Source: Macrocystis pyrifera (lineage: Eukaryota > Sar > Phaeophyceae > Laminariales > Laminariaceae). Taken from it: 64,000 nucleotides of DNA. How positions within the stretch are numbered: the first letter of the stretch is position 1; each line of letters opens with the position of its first letter. The position numbers and the translations under genes were made by a program. The notes beneath the pieces are model-generated. The model was not told where the DNA came from and did no database searches. It saw only the letters and a list, made by a program, of their open reading frames with translations. The DNA lies in NCBI GenBank assembly GCA_031763025.1, contig JASSKH010000006.1:4833691-4897690 (forward strand), given 5' to 3'. Below, one piece after another: positions 54,120-64,000 of the stretch.

Positions 54120-55860
54120 AGTCCAGAATCCTGCAGATCATACAGAAATCCTGCAAGTTCCACCTTAGGTACACACGTGTGAAATTTCTACCTCATCAAA
54201 CAGATACCACCCGGTTAATATGCGGAGATCACACACATCAACATCCCCCTCAGGTATACACACCTGCCAAATATTACAGATCCTGCAGATCATACAATTC
54301 CTGCAGGTCATGCAAAAACCCACCGATAAACGTGTGCAGATCATGCAGATCATGCAGATCATAGAGACCCCATCCCGGTATAGATAAACAGATCATACAG
54401 ATCACACAGATTCCACTCGGGTAGATCAAACATATCCTGCAGATCCCACATGTGTACAGACCACACAGATCAAGTTCCCACTCAGGTAAAAACGTGCGAA
54501 TTATCTACTTCATACAGACCTCATCTCGACCAAGGATGATGTAAACACGTGTGAAGTACTCAGATTTTACAGATCCTTCAGATTATATAGAAATCCTACA
54601 GGTTCCCACGCAGGTACACACCTGTGAAATATCTACCTCATACAGATCCCATCCAGGCTAAACGTACTGATTGCAAGTGTGCAGTATATTTACAGATCAT
54701 ACAGATCATACAGATCCTGCAAACGGTTCAGACCGCATCCCAGTTAAGATGTACAGGTCATACAGATCACACAGATTCAATTCAGGTGCATTACACGGAC
54801 CCTGCAGATCATACAGATTCTGCGGATCGTACAGATCCCACCGAGTAAAGATGTACAGATCACACAGATCCCACTCAGGTACACACCTGGGAAATATCTA
54901 CCTTATACGGACCCCATCCCGGCTAAACATGCTGAAAGCAAGTGTGCAGTATCAGATTTTACAGATCCTCCAGATCATACAAATCCCGCAAATGATACAG
55001 ACCGCATCCCGGTTAAGATGTACAGATTCCATTCAGGTGCACTAAAAAGATTTTGCAAATCATTCGGATTCTGCGGATCATACAGATCCGAACGGGTAGA
55101 GATGTACAGATCACACAGATCCCACTTGGGTACACACTTGTGATATATCTACCTCATACAAACCCCATCTTGGCTAAACATGCTGTTAATAAGTATGAAG
55201 TATGCAAATTATACAGATCATACAGTTCCTGCAGAACATGCAGACCCGCGGATAAAAATGTGCATATCATGCAGATCGTACACGCCCTATCCCGATGTAC
55301 AGATCATACAGATCACACAGATTCCGCTCAGGTAGATCGTACGGATCCTGCAGATTATACACATCCTGCAGATCAATGACACCCGCCGATGAACATGTGA
55401 AGATCATGCAGATCGTGCAGACCCTATCTCGCTCAAGATGTACAGATCGCACAGATCCTATCCCGGTCGAAATGTATTGATTGCACAGATCACACAGATT
55501 CTACTCTGGTACACACCTATGAAAATTTTAACCACACAGAACCCCTTCAGGCTAAACATGTGCTGGTCTTTGAGATCAGCCAGATCCCACCTGGCACACA
55601 AGTGCAAATTTTATGATACGGAACTTACATGTCTCCCCAGGCAAACTGGTTGGAGTGTGTGGACTAATGATCCTTCAGATCATGCAGATAGATCCTCCAC
55701 ATCATGCACACATGGCATTCAGATGATCCCACTCGGCACGCAAGTGCGATTATAAAGACCAAGCAGATGTCACCGCCAAAAAAAGGGTGATACATCTACA
55801 GTATACAAATCCTGCAGATCGTACAGATCCTTCAGAGCATGCAGACTCACCCACGCAAAG
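54120..55860. repeat. CAGATCATA-type satellite array
   Basis: Dense 9-bp-based repeats (CAGATCATA, CAGATCCTG, CAGATCATG). They are organised in larger units of about 255-260 bp, marked by AYACACCTGTGAAATATCTAC and CCCATCCCGGCTAAACATGC at about 54,612, 54,872, 55,130 and, less regularly, 55,510. Frames through it are artefacts (repeated QII, RSY, DHT). The TE-like sequence at 55.9-56.4 kb follows. Confidence 0.75.
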
Positions 55861-55889
55861 CTATTCAACAGTAGTTTATCAAGGTACAT

Positions 55890-56400
55890 GTATGCTTGAT
55901 TATTATGTGTAGTGTGATATGGGTGGAGTACTCATGGGCTATAGATATAGATAATATGTGACAGGCTTGTAGTCTCACGAATACGAGAATTATCCGAAGA
56001 ACGGATTAACCCGCGGATACTCCGTTAGTCGAGAGTAACGTTCTTTTAGGAATGTTCCCTAGGGCGGATAAACCGTTAGGCGAGAGTAATGTTCATTAAC
56101 GCAAATAGGACCACGAAGTGAGAAGTTCATATATTAGCAGAAGAACGATCGGTAGTCATAGGAAAGTTCTGTAGGCGTACAGATAAGAGGAATTTAGGAG
56201 AGCTTGTGGCGTGGGGTGGGACGAGTATATATGGGCGTCGAGTCCCTCCCCCCTACCTCTCACTTCTCTACCAGAGCACCTCCTTATCTCTCGCCATCAA
56301 TAAGAAGATTTAGATCAGAAGAAGCGAAGAACTGCTTTCCAGCTGCCAGAACCACCTGCGTCCCTTACCCTTACCCTCGGACACCACTCCACAGTAGTTC
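55890..56400 (+). repeat. Possible solo LTR
   Basis: A 500-bp block between satellite-like flanks. TGTGTAGTG at the left and CACTCCACA at the right form short inverted ends; a TATA-like GAGTATATATGGGCG at about 56,220 is followed by C/T-rich sequence, an LTR-like layout. Flanking duplication was not found, and a coding element is absent. Confidence 0.3.
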
Positions 56401-57637
56401 GCGCAGATCGTGTAGACTCCACCCGGTAGAGATGTTCAGATAATCAAGGTTCACACATATATATATCGATCCCACCCAGGCGTTGAATACCAGGATGATA
56501 TAAATCCCGTCAGTTTCCTTCTGAGGGCTACGCTTTCTTTTGAGCAATACAGTAGTCCATGCCTCCTATACGCTAAGACATGCGAGAGCATCGAAAACTA
56601 GGCTACTACTCTTCGTTTTTAGCAACACAGTAGCCCATGACTCATTTTACTCCGATATTATTTTACATCAAAAGAGGTGCACGGGTTTTCCTGCGTCTCC
56701 CTTTTCAACTTGCGACACCCCCCGGATTTCATGCCACCCACGTCCCGAAGGGGAACCTTGTGCCAACATACGATATCACATCAAGTACACAAGAAGAGCA
56801 TACGTTGAAGGTGCAGGGTGATGAGCGAGGTGAAGGTTCAAGGTGGTGAGGTGATATATGAGGTGAAGGTGCAAAGGAAGACCGATGCCACCAGGGAGCA
56901 GACTTTGTTTTCCACCCGTGAATAATCCAGGACATTCAGTGTCCATGCCTTATTTTAGACACAGAATGCGACGACTTGGGCGATCAGCTTTTCGAATCGA
57001 AAAATGGAAAGATCTCTGAATTAAAGATGTTCTTCACGACAACAAACAGCAGCAAAACGATCGATGAGTTGGATGGTGGCACAACTGTATAGCGTCGTTG
57101 CTTCCCGCCCAACGCGCGGCGCATCTGTCGGTGGCCAGTCTACAGTCGGGTGGCACGAGTTTGGGCCTAGAGATCAAGAGAACCACACTCGGTGCGCACC
57201 GCTTGGTGGATACGTACTCGTAAGCTACAGCAGCGGCACAGCAGCAGCAGCAGGAGCAGTCAGTCACATAGTGGAACAAAAAATACCAGGACACGTTGAC
57301 TTTTAAAGCACACTCGGCACTGCTCTCCGCCGCCAGACCAAAGAAAGGCAGTCAGAGTTGGCTCGGACGCGGAGTGCAGCGCACACAGCGCGTCTCTTGG
57401 CGGCACCAGATCACAACAACAGCAGTTGCTGTCGGTATTTGCTCGAATCTGTGCGCGCACAGTAAATCCGATTTTTCCGCAAAGATAGGAAGACTGTTTT
57501 GCGAAGTTCAAAGTAGAAAATGCGATCGGGCCAAAATCTGAAGCTCAAAAGTTGTATTCACAACTGACTGCTGATGTAGTCTATGAATACATGTGTTCAC
57601 GGAGAAGCACGCGCCGAGCGCGCTTGTTGCGAGTTAG
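56401..57637. other. No gene recognised
   Basis: Contains more satellite-like words at 56,400-56,430, a small duplication (ACAGTAGYCCATG at 56,549 and 56,626), and a plus frame at 57,064-57,306 (MSWMVAQLYSVVASRPTRGA) with no recognised relative. Confidence 0.3.
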
Positions 57638-58091
57638 GGGATCGCGTTTGCCTTGGGGCATCCCCACTCACCTTAGCGGATCTCCTCTCCTCTGAAGGGA
57701 TCCCCTCTTACCTTAGGGGATCCACTCTCCCCTTAGGGGTCCCTACTCGTCTTGGGGGATCTCCTCTCGCCTTACGGGACCTTAGGGGATCCCTTCTCCC
57801 CTTGGGGGACCCCCACCATGTGCGTATTGCATGTGCAACCAACATGTACGTACGAATAGTATGTGATATTGGGTGGCGGAGTTAAATATATATTTTTGAA
57901 ATTATCGTGAGAATTGGGGGACCTCCCAACACCATTTGGGTGATATCCATTTGGGTGATATTTCACCAAAATTTAAAATTGGAATATCATGTTATTGAAC
58001 AATATTGTTAAACTGTTATAAACTCGAGGCAAGAGGGGATATCCCTTTTAAGCCTATTGGGGATCCCGCACGGCAAATAGGATCCCCTCAT
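57638..58091. mobile_element. Candidate TIR element with GGGGATCC motifs
   Basis: The left edge GGGGATC...TTTGCC.TG and right edge, inverted, are about 29 bp and match imperfectly. Between 57,650 and 57,815 lie about six 25-28-bp repeats of AGGGGATCYCCTCTC. The layout (motif array near one end, AT-rich middle) recalls the hAT-like elements here, but no target duplication was found. Confidence 0.35.
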
Positions 58092-58149
58092 CAATAATAT
58101 GGACTGGGACCTAATTTCATGCTGAATACCATGTAGTAGATATTATGTA

Positions 58150-60250
58150 ATGCACCTGGTTGCGAGTTGGAGGACGCAAGTCAAGGCAGGAAGAGGTCCC
58201 CTAACGACCTGCCCGTATATAATTCCTCTGCCACTCATTGCTCCCTTCAGTGTCTCTCCGACCACAGGAACAACCGCACACCCGCTCCCCTTCCTCAATA
58301 ATATTGATGTTAGAGGTTGCTGGGGGACGCAAGTCGTGTGTTGGGGGACGCAAGTCAAGGCGGAAGATCCCCTAACGAGCTGCCCGCGTACAGTACCTTC
58401 GCCACTCATTGCTCCCTTCCCTGTCTCCCAGACAACAGGAGCAACCAATCCACGCGCTCCCCTTCCGGAATAATGCTAATCTTGGGGATTCTGTCAATTA
58501 AAACTCAGGATAATAAGTAGTTTATAATTTTAAAATACCCCGCCCTCGCCCAACCCCTACGGGCTGCCCATGTCCAAACCCCTCCAAGTTTCATTGCTAC
58601 TTGCGCCTGTCCTGCCGACCACATGAAAACCCAACCACCTCATTCCCGTTCCTGAACAGCGATAATTTTGCGGAATGCTGTAATGAGAATCTCGCAGAGT
58701 GTCTAGGTTGGAATACCGCACCAACGCCCGGCCCCTGTGTCCAGCACGTCCACCACTGCTCCCTGCAGAAGTCTTCCCGACCACAGGAACAACCAAACCA
58801 CCCATTCCCCATCCTGAAAAATGCGAGTTTTCCGGAATTATCACGCATGATAACCCAGCATATTTTCTACCAATGATAGGTTGTAGTACCTTGCCCTCGC
58901 CTGATCCTTACGCGCTTTCTGTCTCCAGTACCTCCGCCACTCATAGGTCTCTTTCTCGTCCTCCCGACTACACGAACAACCAACCCACCCCTTCCCTTCC
59001 TGAGCAATGCTTATTTGTTACTGATGGCTGCAATGAAAACCCAGCATAATATCTACACGTCCGAATGCCTCACTCTCCCGACCCCTACGAGATGTCTGGC
59101 TTCAGTACCTCGGCCGTTCATTCGCTTTTCAGTGCTACCTGCGCCTTTCCTCCCGACTACACGAATAGAAAACCCACCCGCTCGCCTACCGGAACTATGC
59201 TCATTTCGCTGATAGCTGCAAAAAGAACCCAGCAAAGTATCTAGGTTAGAACTCCCCACCCTCATCGGACCCCTACGAGCTGCCCGCGTACAGTACCTCC
59301 GCCACTCATTGCTGTCTTCGGCGTCTTCCCAAACACAGGAAGAACCAACCCATCCGCTCCCCTTCCTGGGCGATGCCAATTTTGAGGACTGCGGCAAGGA
59401 TAACCCAACATAATATCTATACTGGTAGACTCCACCCTCGCCCGACCCCCAACGAGGTTATCAAACCGACATGATATCTAGATTGGTATAAACTACCCTC
59501 GCCCGACCCCTAACGAGCTGCCCGTGTGTGGTATCTCCGCCATTCATAGGTCCCTTCTCCGTCTTCTCCACAACTGGAATAAACAACCCCCTCCGCTCCC
59601 CTTCCTGAAAAAGGCTAATTACGGGGACTGATTGAATGAGACCCCAGCGTAATATCGAGGTTGGAATACCCCACCGTCGCCCGACCCCAAACGAGCTGCC
59701 CGTGTATAGTACCTCTATCACCCTCGCCCGACCCCTAACGAGCTGCTCATATGTAGTATATCAGCCATTTATTGCTCCCTTCCTCGTCTTCTCGACGACT
59801 TGAACAACTAACCCACTCGCTCCCCTTCCTGAAAAATGCTAATTCTGGGGACTGATCGAATGAGACCCCAGCGTAATATCTAGGTTGGAATACCTCACCC
59901 TCGACTGACCCCTAACGAGTTGCCCGTGTATAGTAACTCCGCAGTTTACTGGTCCTTTCGCCCGTTCCGCTTGCTGAACAACGCTAATGCTTGGGACTGC
60001 TGCAATGAGAACACCGCGTAATATTTAGGCTGGTATATTCCACCCTAGCCCAACCTCTGATGACCTTCCCGTGTCGAGTACCTTCTCCATTCATTGGTCC
60101 CTTCCCCGTCTCCCTGACCACCGCAGCAACCGGCCCACCTGCTCCCCTTCCAGAACAATGTTTATTTTTCGGATTGCTTCAATGAGAACCCAGCAAAAGA
60201 TCAAGGTTGGGACACCCTACCCTCGCCGGACACCTACGAGCTGCCGGTGT
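58150..60250. repeat. Diverged tandem satellite, 170-190-bp units
   Basis: About eleven diverged units. Landmarks recur in order: TCTAGGTTGGAATACC, CCCTCGCCCGACCCCTA, CGAGCTGCCCGTGT, CCACTCATTGCTCCCTTC, CCGACCACAGGAACAACC, CCGCTCCCCTTCCTG and AATGAGAACCCAGC. No coding. Confidence 0.7.
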
Positions 60251-60330
60251 AACTTCGTCATTGCTGAGAGTCAAAAGCAGTTTATGTTGATGAAGGCGAC
60301 TTGTCAACCTCAAAATTCGGACCAACCTCA

Positions 60331-61192
60331 TCATAGCTTCCACATTAAATCAATTTTTCGCTTGATACGGACGGTGGGCTTGCGCCCCAAGTAGGCGACA
60401 CAAGATACGCCGATGCTTCTACACGCCTCGGTCCAGGCACCGAACGGGTCCGAGGCAATGACGACAACTCCATCGGACGTCTCTGCTCCCGCTCGATATA
60501 AAATGCCCTCCAGTGTTGCCACGCTCGGATGTTGATGCCTTATTCGGGTGTTCCGTTCCCTTTGTTCGCTGCCTGCTTGGTTGGGTAAGGGTAAGGAGTG
60601 AACTGTCGTGCACGAAGTATCAATGGTTTATTCAGAACATGGTGTCTATTCTGCGGTTCCGTGGTACGACATATTTACCAAAGGTTGCAATACAAATCGG
60701 GGATTTTAATCATGATAATACATGAAATATAACTCGACGACGCCGATGCATCTCTCCTATCGTGCGTATGTCAATGATCGTCCAGCATAAGTTGGAACGT
60801 GGGAGAACCAAATGCTTGCAACACCTCTGACATAGTTGTCCCAAGCTCCATCTTGCTTGTGCGCCATGCATGCGCTCCGCGGATCGTCCCCAATCCGGCA
60901 AATTCTCGGTCCCAACAGCAAAAGAGGATAACAGATGCCATCCCCCGTGTTCGGAAGTGACGGGTCGCTAGCAACCAGCGACACCTGGTGTTTGGACGGG
61001 GACGATGTTACGTATCAGTGTCAATGATTCGTGTACTCCAAACACCGTATATTGTATTAACAGTACCTGCGCAAGCCCAGCAACACCATACATGCGGAAC
61101 CGAAAGGGGTCACAATCCGGTGGACGAGAAAGTATCCTTATGAACGGGGTTAAGGTTCGAGGCGTGTCCGAAGAAATCCTTCTGCGAGGCAA
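60331..61192 (-). other. Possible small unrecognised gene with one intron
   Basis: On the minus strand DCDPFRFRMYGVAGLAQ ends at a donor (GCGCAG then GTACTG); an acceptor ACACCAG leads in phase to VSLVASDPSLPNTGDGICYP and DDPRSACMAHKQDGAWDNYV. Farther down, GVVVIASDPFGAWTEACRSI and RKPTVRIKRKIDLMWKL end at a stop at 60,331. Both pieces have protein-like composition but I recognise no family and cannot join them. Confidence 0.3.
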
Positions 61193-61416
61193 GGTCAGAT
61201 GAGTCCATCAATGTGTTGCAAGGCCCACCTCGGGCGACCCCATCTGCACGATTACCACTTCGATGGGCAAGTGAGTCGGTAGCCGCGAGCTGGGTCGGTC
61301 TTCTCAACTTCGACCAGTGTAGACATCTGTACCGACAGCGCTCCGTCCGTTCTAGCCTCTAGACGTATGACAGACACCTCAGAATCGTTACAAAGAAGTA
61401 CATAGGATGAAAAAAA
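61193..61416. other. No gene seen
   Basis: Unique sequence up to the edge of the GGGTC-type element; nothing supported. Confidence 0.3.
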
Positions 61417-62148
61417 CAAGGCTTCTCGCGGGTTAGATCAAACCTCACGGGTCTGGTTGGGTGAGCTGACCCGACCCGACCGGCGAAAATGTTGAGGTGT
61501 GTTGACTTGACCCGACCCGATCCGTGAGATTTTAAAACCCTGTTGACCCGACCGGACCCAACCCGCGAGATTTAAAACCTCCTGACTCCACCCGACCCGA
61601 CCCGCCACCTTCCGAATCACCCGTGGGACACGGGTCTCATCCGGGTCGGGTCAACTTGACCCGCGAGATAATTCATCTTGACCCGAGGTTAGGACCCGCG
61701 GATCCGGCACGTGGGTCGACACTTCAACAAAAAAAAAAAAACTAAATTTTGTGCCCCTCAGCGATATGTTGACTGGCTGAAGTGAGTATGGATGGATGCG
61801 GGCAGGAGTATATGGGTTCGGCGATGTTTCAGTGTTCTATACTGAAGGAGTAGTATTTAGTATATGTACGAGATAAGCCTTTGGGTAAGAGAGCCGGAGT
61901 TGTTTCAAGTGTCGAATCCGCGAGCTGGATGCGCCGGCCCGACCCTAGGGTCAGCCTAAAACAACTCGCGGGTCATGCTGGCCCTGCCCGCGAGTGACCC
62001 GTTACTCGCGGGACATGACCTGACCCGACCCGTGAGCTTTTCATCACCTTTTGACCCGGCCTGACCCGACCAATGAGATTTGAAAATCTCTTTACCCGAC
62101 CCCCGACCCGTGACATTTTGAACACCCCGTGACCCGTGAAAAGCCTTG
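61417..62148. mobile_element. hAT-like element H6, GGGTC-array type
   Basis: Ends CAAGGCTTCTCGCGGGT and, inverted, CAAGGCTTTTCACGGGT. Core at about 61,740-61,925 is homologous in reverse orientation to the core of H2 at 7,100-7,290; shoulders are GGGTC/GACCC arrays. The possible duplication GAAAAAAA/GGAAAAGC is poor, so it is older than H2. Non-coding. Confidence 0.6.
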
Positions 62149-62900
62149 GGAAAAGCCAGCTCGACGTCGGAAAATCGAAATCGAAATCGAAAAGATCTAA
62201 AATAGAAAAGAGAACAGAGAAAAAATTAAAACAAGCAAAAAGGATAAAATCAAGAAGGAATTCACAATGAGAGTGCGCAGATATTTTTGCGAACAAGCTG
62301 AAGTTCAAAGAGAGAGCTACGCCGTCTGAGCACTAATACTGTCGAGCTGGCGAACGACGGCCACGGTGAGCACCGGGCTTAACGCAAGGCGGACGACGGG
62401 GCTCACTGTGGCTGTGCGCGAGGAAAACCTTACCCGGGCCGAATCGGTGGCGAGGTGGTCGCCAGAGGGATGGGGGGCGTACGAGGCCGAGAGAGAAGCC
62501 CTGCTGTTCGTTTTGTTTTCGTCTTTTTTGACCGGTTCAAGATGTTCCAGTCAGGCAGGAAATGTTTAGATGAGAGGGGACGGGGATGTGTTTTCCTTTC
62601 GGAAGCTTTCTGTTTCGTTTTCATTCCTTTGGCGGTTCTGGTGTGCCGTGCTGTTCTTTCTCTTTCGTCGAGTTAGATCATTTGTGCGAGGTAATGAACT
62701 TTTAATTCGCACAAGGTAATTTATCGTATCACTTTGTGTCCACCCCAAGAGGCAGTTAAAAAGTACTCTCATTGCTCTCTCTGGAAATGGCTACACCAGA
62801 AATTAACTCAACTCATTGAAGCTGTCATCCTTATGCAAGTCCGCCTCACAAGCAGTTCTTGGTAGGAAGCAACTCACTCTTCATGCGACTCGCCGGACAC
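62149..62900. other. No gene recognised
   Basis: A plus frame at 62,366-62,569 (ENLTRAESVARWSPEGWGAY) has somewhat protein-like composition but no recognised relative. T-rich and A-rich tracts surround it. Confidence 0.25.
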
Positions 62901-62904
62901 CTCA

Positions 62905-63245
62905 TGGCGCTTCGCGCTTGGAGCAAGCAATGTCTGTCTGGTCGGTGAAAACCCGGCATGCTCCATCCCTGCATTGTAGGGATGCGAGGGTCTATGTTCA
63001 TGCATGTGATTACGGCCATGCATGAGATCGAGTAAATCTTTCCTATCGAGTACCCCCCCCCCCCCCTCCTCTCTTGTCCCCCTCCCCCCTCGTCCCTCGC
63101 TTGGTGCAAGCAATGTCTGCCTGGTCGGTGACAACCCGACATGCTTCGTCCCGGCATTGTAGGGATGCGAGGGTCTATGGTCATACGACTACGGCCATGC
63201 ATGAGATCGAATACATATCTCCTATCGAGTACACACCCCCCCCCT
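62905..63245. repeat. Two-copy tandem duplication, about 185 bp
   Basis: Both units contain GAGCAAGCAATGTCTG or a variant, GCATTGTAGGGATGCGAGGG, TACGGCCATGCATGAGATCG and CCTATCGAGTAC, then a C-run (63,048-63,066 and 63,226-63,243). Non-coding. Confidence 0.65.
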
Positions 63246-64000
63246 CGTCCCCGTGTTCGCTGTTAACGTTTTGCGACCCAGGGCTTAGCGGGTAGCGAAA
63301 AGTAGCACTTTTTTATCACCATAATGATCGACCGTGTTCTGTGGAATTACAATCCGTTGTATCATAGCAATGCCGAACTACCGCGGAAAGCTTTAATGCT
63401 GAATCACAAGCTACTGTATCATATTATTGGGGATGTACCGGGATAACAAACCACCTGTACGCAGTAACGCAGCGACTCAGCTGCACTGCTTGGAGACTGA
63501 GACCAAGCTCGTGCGTCTCTGGACCCCCCCCCCTGGTTTTCTATCTAAGATACACCTTCCAAGTACTACAAATACGTTCCCAGTGCCTGAACCCGGGTAA
63601 TTACCATGCTTTCAACCACATACAAAGCAGTGTCATAACACTAGCCAACTCTGATGAGCCGTATATTCAGAAATATGAGAAATTCATGGAAACCCCGATA
63701 CCCACTGCAGTCGTGTTCTGTGGCGGGCTCCGGCCAGCGGGAAGTGGTTCCCTTGCTGACTGAGGTTGCTTCTTACCTCAGTTAGTCCGAAGGAAGGGCT
63801 GGATGCGTTTTAATAGCCGCTCCTACCGCCTCAGCATGTCCCGGTAAAGTGCTCGCCGGGAGAAGAACATTGATTTCACACGATTTCCACTGGAGCCGAA
63901 GAAGCGCTGCGGACGTGGAGTGGCGTGCGCGAAGACGAAAGAGGGCCTGCAGACCCTGTAGACGTCTTCAAGAACGGTGCTCGGGTGGGGGGCAACAAAG
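63246..64000. other. Nothing recognised
   Basis: Unique sequence with a C-run near 63,523. No open frame of note, no RNA gene and no repeat shared with the rest of the window. Confidence 0.3.

Noticed and set aside
54624-55755. Long plus frames with repeated QIIQILQ and RSYRSHR
   Set aside because: They are the CAGATCATA satellite in three frames, with no start context or conserved frame.

Overview
This window is eukaryotic nuclear DNA that is mostly repeats. Evidence for a nucleus: GT-AG introns with consistent phase, LINE, SINE, Ty3/gypsy and hAT-type elements, long CTG and other microsatellites, and no operons or ribosome binding sites. The mix of dense transposons, CTG/CAG runs and intron-rich genes would fit a stramenopile such as a macroalga, but no diagnostic host gene is present, so this is a guess.

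Layout. (1) 1-25,560 is a mosaic of LINE fragments, their conserved 3' modules and tRNA-derived SINEs. It is broken by a nest of hAT-like DNA transposons (6,134-9,613 and 12,081-14,648, possibly also 16,166-18,078) that I delimited by terminal inverted repeats and 8-bp target duplications. One orphan exon of a probable MFS transporter lies near 19.1 kb. (2) 26,857-41,011 is a repeat carrying two tandem copies of a TIR-bounded element, at 27,018-31,568 and 31,575-40,598. The larger copy has a multi-exon minus-strand gene that joins a Cys-rich domain, a DDE-like region, a DEDDy 3'-5' exonuclease and a C-terminal RGT..E region. An uninterrupted relative of the flanking repeat sits at 53,510-54,070 and acts as an empty-site control. 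This is the best candidate for an undescribed system. (3) 41-46.1 kb is non-coding or unrecognised, with small tandem repeats. (4) 46,116-51,876 is a complete, very young Ty3/gypsy retrotransposon with identical LTRs, a 5-bp target duplication and a chromodomain-like C-terminus; its pol carries two compensating frame breaks. (5) 52.7-60.3 kb is a run of satellites: 120-bp units, a CAGATCATA-type array, and a diverged 170-190-bp array. (6) 60.3-64.0 kb has a possible small unrecognised gene, a second GGGTC-rich hAT-like element and a short duplication.

Apart from the MFS exon and one or two unrecognised candidate genes, everything recognisable encodes or derives from mobile elements. The LINE RT supplies a plausible engine for the SINEs. 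hAT elements have inserted into LINEs and into one another, and the gypsy element landed in a tandem repeat. No promoters, terminators, rRNA genes or CRISPR arrays could be supported.
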